From positions 774,848 through 838,847 of the forward strand of contig JAHLKT010000002.1 of assembly GCA_020444545.1 (NCBI GenBank): a stretch of DNA of 64,000 nt, read 5' to 3'. This DNA comes from Desulfarculaceae bacterium. Its GTDB lineage: Bacteria; Desulfobacterota; Desulfarculia; Desulfarculales; Desulfarculaceae. The translations under genes and the position numbers were made by a program. Below the pieces are notes generated by a model. That model saw nothing but the letters and a program-made list of their open reading frames with translations, was not told where the DNA came from and ran no database searches. This document shows positions 7,811-17,874 of the stretch, one piece after another (the stretch's first letter is position 1; every line of letters starts with the position of its first letter).

Positions 7811-9079
7811 ATGAACAGGTTCGTCATAACCAGCCTGGGCTGCAAGGTCAACCAAGCCGAAGCCGCCTCTCTGGCCTCCGGCCTGGAGGCCCAGGGCTGG
7901 CAGCGGGCCGAGGGCGAGCAGGCGGCTGACCTGGTAGTCCTCATGACCTGCTCGGTGACCGGCACCGCCGCCCGCCAGTCCCGCCAGATGGCCCGGCGGC
8001 TGATCCGCTCGCACCCCGGCGCGCGGGTGACAGCCACTGGCTGCGACGTGCAGGCCGACCCGGCTTCTTACGACGAGGCGGGCTGCCTGGTGCTGGGCCG
8101 CTCCCGCCTGGCCGAGCTGGTGCACGACGCCGAAACCCAAGGCGACACTACCCCTGCCCCGCCCGATGCGGGCACTTTCTGCCCGGGGGTGCAGCTCCCC
8201 GGCCCGAAGCGCACCCGGGGGCTCTTGAAAGTGCAGGACGGCTGTGACGCGCGCTGCGCCTATTGCATCGTGCCCGACACCAGGGGCCGACCCCGCAGCT
8301 TGCCCCTGGAGCAAGCAGCCGAGGCCATGGCCCAGCTGGGCGCGGCCGGGGCTCCGGAGGTGGTGCTCACCGGCATCCACTTGGGCCGCTGGGGCCAAGA
8401 CCTCACCCCCCGCCGCGAGCTGACCGAGCTGCTGGAGGCCCTGCTGGCCGCCCACCCCGGCCCGCGCCTGCGCCTGTCTTCCCTGGAGTCCGAAGAGCTC
8501 ACCGACGGCGTGCTGGCCTTGGCCGGGCGCGAGGAGCGCATCTGCCCCCACTTCCATCTGCCCTTGCAGACCGGCAGCGCCAAGCTTTTAAAGGCCATGG
8601 GCCGCCCTTACGGCCCGGAGCAGTACGCCGAGCGGGTGCACGCCGCGCGCGCGGCCATGCCCGGCGCTTGTCTGGGCGCTGACGTGCTGGTGGGCCTGCC
8701 CGGCGAGGACGATGCCGAATTCACGGCCACCCGCGAGCTTATCGCCGCCCTGCCTATCAGCTATCTGCACGTGTTCCCCTACTCCCCCCGCCCCGGCACT
8801 CCGGCCGCATCCATGCCGGATCACCCCGCGCCCGAGGCGGTCAAGGAGCGGGCCTCGATCCTGCGCGACCTGGGCGCGGCCAAGCGCCTGGCCTATTACC
8901 AGGCCCAGGTGGGCCGCACCCTAAATGTGGTCATGGAGGGCTCGGGCCTGGGCCGGGCGGGCAATTACTGTTTGGCTCGCCTCGACCCGGCTCCCCCGGC
9001 GGGCACGGTGCTGCGTACCGTGATCACCGCCTGCGCGGAAGAAGGCGGCCAGCCGGTGCTTTTGGCAAGCCCCGCCTAA
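7811..9079 (+). CDS. mtaB: tRNA t6A37 methylthiotransferase (MtaB-type radical SAM)
   Basis: The 422-residue protein has all parts of a MiaB-like methylthiotransferase: an N-terminal UPF0004 domain with three cluster cysteines (C11, C47, C78), a radical-SAM core with C145-x3-C149-x2-C152, and a C-terminal TRAM-like segment from about residue 360. The opening SLGCKVNQAEA is characteristic of MtaB/YqeV, which adds a methylthio group to t6A at position 37 of tRNAs that read ANN codons. It uses two iron-sulfur clusters and SAM. Transcription probably begins downstream of the aminotransferase terminator, so the hairpin at 7685-7789 may lie in its leader. Confidence 0.92.
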   Translation: MNRFVITSLGCKVNQAEAASLASGLEAQGWQRAEGEQAADLVVLMTCSVTGTAARQSRQMARRLIRSHPGARVTATGCDVQADPASYDEAGCLVLGRSRLAELVHDAETQGDTTPAPPDAGTFCPGVQLPGPKRTRGLLKVQDGCDARCAYCIVPDTRGRPRSLPLEQAAEAMAQLGAAGAPEVVLTGIHLGRWGQDLTPRRELTELLEALLAAHPGPRLRLSSLESEELTDGVLALAGREERICPHFHLPLQTGSAKLLKAMGRPYGPEQYAERVHAARAAMPGACLGADVLVGLPGEDDAEFTATRELIAALPISYLHVFPYSPRPGTPAASMPDHPAPEAVKERASILRDLGAAKRLAYYQAQVGRTLNVVMEGSGLGRAGNYCLARLDPAPPAGTVLRTVITACAEEGGQPVLLASPA

Positions 9080-9158
9080 ACAACGCCTTTTGACTTGGCC
9101 TTCCGGCTCTTGTACAGTTTGTCTCAATGCTTTTAGTCAGCTTGGGAGGCGGGTTAGC

Positions 9159-10967
9159 ATGAGTCCCCTCGCCAGGGTTCTCATAGGGCTGCTCTTGGCC
9201 GTGGGCCTTTTGGCCGCCGCCGCGGGGCTGTCCCTCGCCCAAGACGGTCCCGCCAAGCCCGCCGCTGACAATGGCCCCCGTTTAGAGTGGGTGGAGGTGT
9301 CCATCGGCGGGCTGCCCCTCAAGGTGCGCGCCGGCGGGGTGGCCACCCTGCATCCCGACGCGCCCTTCCGGGTCCTAGGGGCCAAGAGCGACTCTTGGTT
9401 GGACCTGGGCCTTTCCTACCGCCTGGCCTCCTTCCCCGAGCTAGACCTGAACCACTACCACACCGCGGCCAAGCTCCTGGGCCCGCGCATCTACGAAACC
9501 CCGGCCCTCAAGCTGGAGGTGCTCAAGAGCGGCGAGCCCATCGGCGCGGTGACCCTTTTGGTGCGCCTGCTGCCCATCGACTGGCTGCGCCGGGCCAAGG
9601 CGGCCGAGAGCCTGGACGACAAGATCACCTACACCGAGCGCGCCCTGGAGCTGACCCCGGATGATCCCCTGCTCATCGAGCGCCTGGCCGACCTCTACAG
9701 CGAGGCGGCGCGCTATCCCCAGGCGGCCGAGCTTTTGGCCGGCCACGCCAAGAGCGAGAAGGACCCCCGCTGGCTGGAGCGCCTGGCTTTGCTCTATGAG
9801 CGCATGGGACAAAACGAGCAGGCCGCCGCCGCCCTGAGCAAGCTGGCCGCCGTGCGGCCGGGCGACACCGCGCTCCTGGAGCGCCTGGCCTCGCTTTACG
9901 AAGACCTGGCCCGCTGGGAAGAGGCGGCCGTGTTGCTGGAGCGCCTGGCCGAGGCCCAGAAAGGGACCGACCGTGCGGCCAGCCTGGCCCGGCTCTCCAT
10001 AGCGCAGCAAAAGGCGGGGCAGGCCGAGCTGGCCCTCGGCAACCTGGAAAAGGCGGTGCGCGCGGACCCCGGCCAGCCGGACTATTGGCAGGAGCTGGCC
10101 CGGCTGCGCGGCGAGGCGGGCGACAAGGAAGGCGAGCGCCAGGCCTTGGCCCGCGCTTCCACCCTCTCTCCCAAGGACCGCGAACTGCACCTGGCCCTTA
10201 GCCAGGCCTACCTAAGCGCCGGTGACAAGCGCGGAGCCATCAAGGAGACGGAGCTGGTGTCACAGCTCTCTCCCGAGGACCCGGCCCCGCTCATGGCCCT
10301 GATCAAGCTCTACCAGGAAATGGGCTGGCGCAAGTCCCTGGCCCGCACCTACGAGCGCCTGAACAAGCTAAAGCCCACTGATCCGGACTTGAGCTTCAAC
10401 CTGGCGGTGCTGGCCTTTGAAGAAGGCAAGTTCGCCCGCTGTTTGGAACTGCTGGAGCCGGTGAGCTCAGCCCGGCCGGGCGACCCCGAGGTGCTGGAGC
10501 TTAAACTGCGCTCTCTGCTGGGCCTAAAGCGCTGGGACCAGGCCGTGGCCCTGGCCCCGGAACTCTTGGCCAAAAAACCCCACGACCTGAACCTGTGGCT
10601 TGCCGTGCTGGGCGCCATGAGCGATCCCGCGCCCGAGCAGACCGGCGAGCTCCTGGACAAGGTGATGGAGCTCAACCCCAAGAGCGCCGAGCTGTGGCAG
10701 TTCAAGGCCGCCCTGGCCCTGGAGCGCGAGGAGCCGGGCCCGGCCATCGAAGCCCTGGCCCAGGCGGTGGAGCTGGCCCCCAAGGACCTGAAGCTCAAGT
10801 TCCAGCTGGCCGGGCTGCTGGAATCCCAGAGCCGCGACGCCGAGGCGCTCAAACTCTACGAGGCCATCCTGGACGCGGACCCCGCCTATCCCCAGGCCGA
10901 GGAGCGCTACCTGAGCCTGCGCACCCGCCAACTCGGCCACAAGAACCAGGCCCCGGCCAAGCCATGA
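9159..10967 (+). CDS. Exported TPR-repeat protein, large
   Basis: ATG 9159 follows GGGAGG and begins a signal peptide (residues 1-29, ending SLAQ). Residues 30-150 are a beta-rich domain that begins PRLEWVEVSIGGLPLKVRAGG. From about 150 to 590 the protein is an array of at least ten TPR-like helix pairs with heavy Ala/Leu/Glu content. Such proteins usually organise secretion or envelope biogenesis complexes in the periplasm or at the outer membrane. Its stop overlaps the start of the Nudix gene (ATGA), so the two are translationally coupled. A longer frame to 9090 lacks a signal peptide start. Confidence 0.82.
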   Translation: MSPLARVLIGLLLAVGLLAAAAGLSLAQDGPAKPAADNGPRLEWVEVSIGGLPLKVRAGGVATLHPDAPFRVLGAKSDSWLDLGLSYRLASFPELDLNHYHTAAKLLGPRIYETPALKLEVLKSGEPIGAVTLLVRLLPIDWLRRAKAAESLDDKITYTERALELTPDDPLLIERLADLYSEAARYPQAAELLAGHAKSEKDPRWLERLALLYERMGQNEQAAAALSKLAAVRPGDTALLERLASLYEDLARWEEAAVLLERLAEAQKGTDRAASLARLSIAQQKAGQAELALGNLEKAVRADPGQPDYWQELARLRGEAGDKEGERQALARASTLSPKDRELHLALSQAYLSAGDKRGAIKETELVSQLSPEDPAPLMALIKLYQEMGWRKSLARTYERLNKLKPTDPDLSFNLAVLAFEEGKFARCLELLEPVSSARPGDPEVLELKLRSLLGLKRWDQAVALAPELLAKKPHDLNLWLAVLGAMSDPAPEQTGELLDKVMELNPKSAELWQFKAALALEREEPGPAIEALAQAVELAPKDLKLKFQLAGLLESQSRDAEALKLYEAILDADPAYPQAEERYLSLRTRQLGHKNQAPAKP

Positions 10968-11377
10968 GCCAGGCCCCGCTGGAGGTTACCTGCGCGGTGG
11001 TCCTGCGCGGGGGCCGGGTGCTTTTGGCCCAGCGCCGCGAAAACGGCCTGTGGGAGCTGCCCGGCGGCAAGGCCGAGCCCGGCGAGAGCCTGCCCGCCTG
11101 CCTGGCCCGGGAGCTGGTCGAGGAGCTGGGCGTGGCCGCCTCGGTGGGCCCCTTGCTGGCCAGCCAGGAGGGTCTGACCCCGGATGGCCGGCCCCTCATG
11201 CTGCACGCCTTCGCCTGCCGCCTGAACGGCGGCGAGCCCCAGGCCCTGGAGCACCGCGCCCTGGCATGGAACGCACCGGAGGCGGCCCTTGGGCTCGCCC
11301 TGTGCCCCACGGACCGCGTTTTACTCCAGAGGCTCAAAACCACCGGAGCCCTTGACAATTCCGGGGTGCGGTGGTAG
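10964..11377 (+). CDS. Nudix hydrolase (MutT-like)
   Basis: The 137-residue protein has a complete Nudix box, G-x5-E-x7-R-E-L-x-E-E-x-G, in the segment beginning GGKAEPGE around residue 36. The N-terminus (VTCAVVLRGGRVLLAQRR) matches MutT, which hydrolyses oxidised nucleoside triphosphates, and the length is typical. CTP pyrophosphohydrolase-type and other specificities cannot be excluded. The start ATG overlaps the stop of the TPR gene by four bases. Its 3' end contains a possible promoter for the ribosomal-protein block downstream. Confidence 0.9.
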   Translation: MSQAPLEVTCAVVLRGGRVLLAQRRENGLWELPGGKAEPGESLPACLARELVEELGVAASVGPLLASQEGLTPDGRPLMLHAFACRLNGGEPQALEHRALAWNAPEAALGLALCPTDRVLLQRLKTTGALDNSGVRW

Positions 11378-11380
11378 CTG
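11352..11380 (+). promoter_or_regulatory. Possible sigma-70 promoter for rpsF
   Basis: TTGACA (11352-11357) is a perfect -35 hexamer inside the end of the Nudix gene. The hexamer 17 bases downstream (TAGCTG, 11375-11380) is a poor -10. The position, about 75 bases before rpsF, suits a ribosomal operon leader. Confidence 0.35.
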
Positions 11381-11406
11381 TTTAGCTTCTTTATCTACTC
11401 CTTTCT

Positions 11407-11429
11407 CCGGCAGCTAAGGCCGTTGCCGG
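11407..11429 (+). promoter_or_regulatory. Candidate S6:S18 autoregulatory hairpin in the rpsF leader
   Basis: CCGGCA (11407-11412) pairs with TGCCGG (11424-11429) around an 11-base loop containing GCCG, 27 bases before the rpsF start. In many bacteria the S6-S18 complex binds a CCG-bearing hairpin in this leader to repress its own mRNA. The position and the CCG content fit, but I cannot show the exact consensus. Confidence 0.4.
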
Positions 11430-11455
11430 GGACGTTCAGACCGAGAGGAGGCCTT

Positions 11456-11911
11456 ATGCGACATTATGAGACGATCTTTATTGTCCATCCGGAGCTGTCC
11501 GAGGAGGACACCGCCGCGGCGGTGGACAAGTTCCGCGGCATTCTGGAGGACGGAGGCGGCTTCCTGGTCAAGGAAGACCACTGGGGACGCCGCCGCCTGG
11601 CCTATACGGTCAAGAAGCAGAACAAGGGCTATTTCGTGCTGTTCGAGTACGGGGCCGATGCCCCGGCGGTCGCCGAGATGGAGCGTAACTTCAAGATCGA
11701 CGAGCAGGTGATCCGCTACCTCACCGTCAAGCTTTACGACTCCTTCGACGAAGAGGCCATGGCCAAGGCCAAGGCCGAAGCCGAAGCGGCCAAGGCGGAA
11801 GCCGAAGCGGCCAAGGCCGCCAAGGCAGCCTCCGGCGAGACCGAAGAGGACAAGGACCAGGACGATCAGCCCCGTGCCGATCAACGCGACGACGAAGACG
11901 ACGAGAGCTAG
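11456..11911 (+). CDS. rpsF: 30S ribosomal protein S6
   Basis: Residues 1-100 match S6 along their length: MRHYETIFIVHPELSEED, the segment WGRRRLAYTVKKQNKGYFVLFEY, and DEQVIRYLTVKL. S6 binds the central domain of 16S rRNA together with S18. The C-terminus is extended by about 50 residues of Ala/Lys/Glu helix and an acidic tail ending DEDDES, a common variation in deltaproteobacteria. The ATG follows GAGAGGAGG. rpsR starts 9 bases after its stop, and the order rpsF-rpsR-(membrane protein)-rplI-dnaB is conserved. Confidence 0.98.
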   Translation: MRHYETIFIVHPELSEEDTAAAVDKFRGILEDGGGFLVKEDHWGRRRLAYTVKKQNKGYFVLFEYGADAPAVAEMERNFKIDEQVIRYLTVKLYDSFDEEAMAKAKAEAEAAKAEAEAAKAAKAASGETEEDKDQDDQPRADQRDDEDDES

Positions 11912-11920
11912 GAGGACGGC

Positions 11921-12163
11921 ATGATTACGCTCAAGAGAAGGAGATACGGACGCCGCAAGGTTTGCCGCTTCTGCGCCGACTCCAGCTTGCAGATCGACTA
12001 CAAGGAGCCCCGCACCCTGCGCTACTACACCACCGAACGGGGCAAGATCATCCCCCGGCGCATCAGCGGTTGCTGCGCCAAGCACCAGCGCGAGCTGACC
12101 CTGGCCATCAAGCGGGCCCGCCACATCGCGTTGCTGCCTTTCTCGGCCCAGGGATCCAACTAG
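11921..12163 (+). CDS. rpsR: 30S ribosomal protein S18
   Basis: The 80-residue protein is a full-length S18 ([26 protein letters not shown] is the core, here split as IDYKEPRTL and [10 protein letters not shown]). It keeps the zinc-ribbon cysteines of the C+ form: CRFC near residue 16 and a CC pair in SGCCAKHQ. S18 pairs with S6 on the 30S platform. A ribosome site (GGAGG) sits in the 9-base gap after rpsF. Confidence 0.98.
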   Translation: MITLKRRRYGRRKVCRFCADSSLQIDYKEPRTLRYYTTERGKIIPRRISGCCAKHQRELTLAIKRARHIALLPFSAQGSN

Positions 12164-12170
12164 GTCCTTT

Positions 12171-13151
12171 GTGCTGGCGGTGCTCATGAACCGAGCCCGC
12201 CCCGTGGATTGGCTGCCGCCCCTGGCGGCGGCGGCCGGCGCGGTGGCCCTGTTCGCCGTGCCCTGGTTCCTGCCCCTGGCCGGGTCGGTGATCACCTTCG
12301 CCTCGCCCCTGCCCCTGCTTCTGGCCTATCGGCTCAAGGGGGCCTGGGCGGGCCGCAGGGCGCTGTTGATGGCCGCGCTGATCACCTTCCTGCTCTTGCA
12401 GGTGGCCGCGCCGCCGGGAGGCGGCTACTACCTGCTCTACTTCTTGGCCATGGCCGCCGGGCTGGGCGAGTTGCCCAACCTGGGTCTCACCGAGAAGTGG
12501 GGGATCGGCGGGGGAGCCGCCGGCGGAATGCTGGCGGTGTTGGCCCTGCTGGCCGTGGCCTCGATGATCAGCGGCATGGGGCCTTGGGAGATGTGGCGCG
12601 CCCAGTGGCGCCTGGAGATGTCCTCGGTGCTCCAGATATACCGGGGCATGGACTTGTCACCCGAGGTCCTCGGGCAGATCGAGAGCGGCTTGCGCCTGGC
12701 CGAGCGCATCGTGCTTCACCTGGCGCCGGGCATCCTGGCCACGGTGTCGCTTATGGTGGCCTGGCTCAACATGCTGGGCGCCCGCCGTCTGGCCTCCCGC
12801 TGGGGGGGCCTGGGCCCGGTCGAAGACCTGACCCTGTTCCGCGCCCCCGAGCCCCTGGTGTGGGTGTTCATCGCGGGCGGGGGACTGATGGCCCTGGGTT
12901 CCGGCTGGCTCTTTTGGGCCGGGGCCAACTTGGTCTTGCTGATGGGCTCGCTGTACTTTCTGCAGGGCATGGCCGTGGTCGACTACTGGCTGCGGGCCAA
13001 AAACGCTCCGGTCCTGCTCCGATGGGCCCTGTACCTGCTGGTGGTCCTGGAGTTTTACCTGGCCGCGTTGCTGGCGGCGGTGGGCCTGTTCGATATATGG
13101 TTAAATCTAAGGCGGCGGGGCAACAGCCAGTCGTCTGAGTCGGAGGAATAG
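12171..13151 (+). CDS. DUF2232 polytopic membrane protein
   Basis: The protein of about 320 residues has some eight hydrophobic helices, the last near residues 285-310, and a short polar tail. Its location between rpsR and rplI and the hydrophobic pattern match the DUF2232 (YybS-like) membrane proteins found in this conserved ribosomal/dnaB block; their role is unknown. Start choices are GTG 12171 and ATG 12186, and the sequence before both is poor, implying coupling to rpsR. Its stop is 3 bases before the rplI start. Confidence 0.82.
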   Translation: MLAVLMNRARPVDWLPPLAAAAGAVALFAVPWFLPLAGSVITFASPLPLLLAYRLKGAWAGRRALLMAALITFLLLQVAAPPGGGYYLLYFLAMAAGLGELPNLGLTEKWGIGGGAAGGMLAVLALLAVASMISGMGPWEMWRAQWRLEMSSVLQIYRGMDLSPEVLGQIESGLRLAERIVLHLAPGILATVSLMVAWLNMLGARRLASRWGGLGPVEDLTLFRAPEPLVWVFIAGGGLMALGSGWLFWAGANLVLLMGSLYFLQGMAVVDYWLRAKNAPVLLRWALYLLVVLEFYLAALLAAVGLFDIWLNLRRRGNSQSSESEE

Positions 13152-13154
13152 ACA

Positions 13155-13784
13155 ATGAAAGTTATCCTCACCCAGGAAGTCCTGGGCCTGGGCGACCCCG
13201 GCGAGGTGGTGCAGGTGAAAAACGGCTACGGCCGCAATTACCTCATCCCCCAGGGTCTGGCCTTGATGGCCACCAACAAGAACATCAAGGCCCTGGATGC
13301 CGAGCGTCAGCGCATCGAGGCCGCCGCCGCCCGCCTGGCCGAGAAGGTCAAGGGCGATGCCGACAAGCTGGCCGGCATCAAGGTGGAGATCCTCGCCCGT
13401 TCCGGCGAGGGCGGCAAGCTCTACGGCTCGGTGACCAACATGCAGATCGCCGCGGCTCTGGCCGATCTGGGCCATGAGATCGACCGCCGCCGCATCATCA
13501 TGGAGGAAGGGCCCATCAAGGCCCTGGGCACCTACACCCTGCCGGTGAAGCTGCATCCCCAGGTGGTAGTGGACATCGAGGTGGCGGTGCTGCCCGAGAG
13601 CGGCGACGAGCCCGCCGAGGCCGCGCCCGCCCAGGCCGAGCCTGTGGAGGCCGAGGCTGTGGAGGCCGAGGCCGCCGAGGAGCCCGAGGCTGCCGAGGAC
13701 AAGGTGCAGTCCGCGGTGGAGGAGACCCTGGAAGCGGCCGAGAAGGTCCTGGCCAAGGCGGCCGAGAACTTCAACCGCGACTAG
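13155..13784 (+). CDS. rplI: 50S ribosomal protein L9 with extended acidic tail
   Basis: The first 148 residues are a standard L9: the N-terminal domain KVILTQEVLGLGDPGEVVQVK with the rRNA-binding GYGRNYLIPQGLA, the long connecting helix, and the C-terminal domain ending YTLPVKLHPQVVVDIEV. The remaining 60 residues are an Ala/Glu/Pro-rich tail, partly repetitive (EAEAVEAEAA), so the protein is longer than the usual 150 residues. Ribosome site GAGGAATAGAC precedes the ATG. A long terminator follows. Confidence 0.97.
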   Translation: MKVILTQEVLGLGDPGEVVQVKNGYGRNYLIPQGLALMATNKNIKALDAERQRIEAAAARLAEKVKGDADKLAGIKVEILARSGEGGKLYGSVTNMQIAAALADLGHEIDRRRIIMEEGPIKALGTYTLPVKLHPQVVVDIEVAVLPESGDEPAEAAPAQAEPVEAEAVEAEAAEEPEAAEDKVQSAVEETLEAAEKVLAKAAENFNRD

Positions 13785-13829
13785 CGGCGCTCTCCGGCCG
13801 GTCGCCAGACCGGCGCCAAAATAGCTGCA

Positions 13830-13886
13830 AGGCGGCGCGGGGCTTGGCTGGAACCACCAGCCACGGCCCCGGCCGCCTGTTTTTTT
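13830..13886 (+). terminator. Long intrinsic terminator after rplI
   Basis: AGGCGGCGCGGGGC at 13830-13843 pairs with the GC-rich arm that ends GCCGCCT at 13878. An inner stem TGGCTGG/CCAGCCA extends the hairpin. Seven T residues follow. This separates the ribosomal block from dnaB. Confidence 0.8.
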
Positions 13887-14001
13887 GCCCGGAGGCCGCG
13901 CCGCGCATTTTTTGAGACCCGCCCCTTCCCCTCGGAGCGGCACCGCTATAGAATGTGATTCTGTTAGCCTGAATTGACTTCCAACGAACCCAGGAGCCAG
14001 C

Positions 14002-15378
14002 GTGAGCGAATCCGGCGCTCCCAGCCGCCGCGTACCCCCCCAGGACATCGCCGCCGAGCGCGGGGTGCTGGGCGGCGTATTGGTGCACGGCAGCGATATA
14101 TTGGCCGGAATCGCCTCCACCCTCAAGCCCGACGATTTCTACGACCGCCGCCACGGCCAGATCTACGCGGCCATGCTGGCCCTGTACGACAAGAACCAGC
14201 CGGTGGACGAGATCACCGTCACCTCGCGCCTGTCCGACGAGGCCCGCCTGGACGCGGTGGGCGGCGCGGCCTATCTGGCCGAGCTGGGCGACATCCTCCT
14301 GGGCCCGGCTCACGTGGATCACTACGCCTCCCTGGTCAAGGACAAGGCCCTTCTCAGGGGCTTCATCGCCGCGGCCCACAAGGCGGTCGAGGAAGCTCAT
14401 GCCCACCAGGCCGAGCCCGAGATCGCCCTGGAAGGGGCGGAGCGGGCTATCTTCGCGGCCACCCAGGAGCGCCTGAGCCAGCAGGTGAGCCACATCGGCG
14501 ACGTGGTGATCTCCTCCATGAAGGTGATCGAGGAGCGCTTCGCCTCCCAGGGCCAGGTCTCGGGGGTTCCCACCGGCTTCAAGAAGCTGGACCAGCTCAC
14601 CACCGGCCTGCAAAACGGCGACCTGATCATCATCGCGGGGCGGCCCTCCATGGGCAAGACCGCCTTTGCCCTGAACATCGCCTCCAACGCAGCCTTGGAC
14701 CACGGGGTGGTGGTGGCCATCTTCAGCCTGGAGATGAGCAAGGAGCAGCTGGGCATGCGCCTGCTGGCCTCCGAGGCCCGGGTGTCCGGCTCCAAGATCC
14801 GCTCCGGCTTCCTTACCCACAACCAGGACTTCCCGGCGCTGACCCAGGCGGCGGACAAGCTGCACGGCGCGCCCATCTACATCGACGACACCCCGGCCCT
14901 TTCGGTATTGGACCTCCGGGCCAAGGCGCGGCGGCTCAAGCTGGAGCACGGCTTGGGGCTGATCCTGGTGGACTACCTCCAGCTCATGCGCGGCCGGGCG
15001 GGCAGCGACAGCCGGGAGCAGGAGATCAGCAGCATCTCGCGCTCCTTGAAGGCCCTGGCCAAGGAGCTTTCGGTGCCGGTGGTGGCGCTCAGCCAGCTCA
15101 ACCGCAAGGTGGAGGAGCGGCCCGGCGGCGACAAGCGCCCCATGCTCAGCGACCTCAGGGAATCCGGGGCCATCGAGCAGGACGCGGACGTCATCGCCTT
15201 CATCTACCGCAAGAAGGTCTACAAGAAGCGCGACGACCCGGAAGAGGAAGACGACCACGTGGCCGAAATCATCATCGGCAAGCAGCGCAACGGCCCCACC
15301 GACACGGTGCGCCTGGCGTTCTTGGACGACCTCACCCGGTTCGAGAACCTCACCTTCGACCCCTCCCTGGAGGAGTAG
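14002..15378 (+). CDS. dnaB: Replicative DNA helicase DnaB
   Basis: The 458-residue protein has the DnaB N-terminal domain (residues 10-115, PPQDIAAERGVLGGVL) and the RecA-like ATPase domain. Walker A GRPSMGKTAF is near residue 212, Walker B ILVDYLQLM near 325, and the arginine-finger region KRPMLSDLRESGAIEQDAD near 385. DnaB is the hexameric 5'-3' helicase at the replication fork. The start is GTG 14002 behind CAGGAG. No intein is present. It follows the rplI terminator and is 6 bases ahead of hflX. Confidence 0.98.
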   Translation: MSESGAPSRRVPPQDIAAERGVLGGVLVHGSDILAGIASTLKPDDFYDRRHGQIYAAMLALYDKNQPVDEITVTSRLSDEARLDAVGGAAYLAELGDILLGPAHVDHYASLVKDKALLRGFIAAAHKAVEEAHAHQAEPEIALEGAERAIFAATQERLSQQVSHIGDVVISSMKVIEERFASQGQVSGVPTGFKKLDQLTTGLQNGDLIIIAGRPSMGKTAFALNIASNAALDHGVVVAIFSLEMSKEQLGMRLLASEARVSGSKIRSGFLTHNQDFPALTQAADKLHGAPIYIDDTPALSVLDLRAKARRLKLEHGLGLILVDYLQLMRGRAGSDSREQEISSISRSLKALAKELSVPVVALSQLNRKVEERPGGDKRPMLSDLRESGAIEQDADVIAFIYRKKVYKKRDDPEEEDDHVAEIIIGKQRNGPTDTVRLAFLDDLTRFENLTFDPSLEE

Positions 15379-15384
15379 CCTGCT

Positions 15385-17058
<1,674 letters not shown>

Positions 17059-17059
17059 G

Positions 17060-17704
17060 CTACTTCTGGTTCTGCATCCGCTTCAAGTCCGGCGGGTAGA
17101 TGTAGCGCGGGTCCAGCTCGTGGCTTACGGGCAGATCCCAGAACAGCCAGCCGTTGAGCTTGCCCCGCGAGCCGTAGGCGGGCGAATACTTCTGGGCCAG
17201 CTCGCCCTGCTTCTCGGGCATCAGGGGCTGCCCCAAGAATCCGTTGGACAAGTTATAGACCTGGGTGTAGCCCGCCTTGACCAGGGCCTCGGCGGCCTGG
17301 GCCCCCTGCTCCCCACTGCTGGAGAGGATCAAGAGCTTGTCGCCTTTTTTGAACAACGAGCCCATGACCCCCAGGAAGTCGGGGTTGGCCTTGGCGCTCA
17401 GCTGATACCCGGTGCGGGCCGCCTTGCCCCCGTTGTAGGAGCCGCCCGCCACCTGGAAGTCGTTGGTGCCCAAGCGCCAGGGCACGTTGTAGGCGTGGGG
17501 TGGATGACCTACCAGGGCGTATTCCATGCGGGTGCGCACGTCCACCAAAAAGGTGTCCTTGGGTTCGGCGGCCAGCATCTGGGCCGCCTCCAAGACGGTG
17601 ATGGTGATGGGCTCGGCCGCGGGCTTGGCCCAGGCCGGCAGGGCGGCCAGGAGCAGCGAGAGCCCCATGGCCAAAATGAGCGCTTTGCGGATCATGCCAG
17701 TCAT
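17060..17704 (-). CDS. Exported rhodanese-like protein lacking the catalytic cysteine
   Basis: A signal peptide (residues 1-26, ending AWA) precedes a rhodanese domain: VDVRTRMEYALVGHPPHAYNVPW is the first part, here spanning residues 54-76, and the active-site loop lies at 124-134. The loop reads LLILSSSGEQG: the sulfur-carrying Cys expected at position 128 is Ser, and the loop Arg is Gln, so sulfurtransferase activity is unlikely. Such exported pseudo-rhodaneses may bind anions or act as scaffolds. The gene is convergent with hflX and separated from tldD by a 170-base divergent region. Confidence 0.85.
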   Translation of the reverse strand: MTGMIRKALILAMGLSLLLAALPAWAKPAAEPITITVLEAAQMLAAEPKDTFLVDVRTRMEYALVGHPPHAYNVPWRLGTNDFQVAGGSYNGGKAARTGYQLSAKANPDFLGVMGSLFKKGDKLLILSSSGEQGAQAAEALVKAGYTQVYNLSNGFLGQPLMPEKQGELAQKYSPAYGSRGKLNGWLFWDLPVSHELDPRYIYPPDLKRMQNQK

Positions 17705-17874
17705 CTCCAGCGGTTGCCTACCCGTTGCCTGATACTATGCATACGGACCTTTCCTGTCAATGCCGCCCCCCCTGCCTCCGGCCAGGCCGCGTTGACCCGT
17801 TCAAGAGGCCGTGCTATTCTTTTCGAAGCGTTATTAGCCAATCTTTGTCAGCCCTATCAATAGGATAGCCGCCC

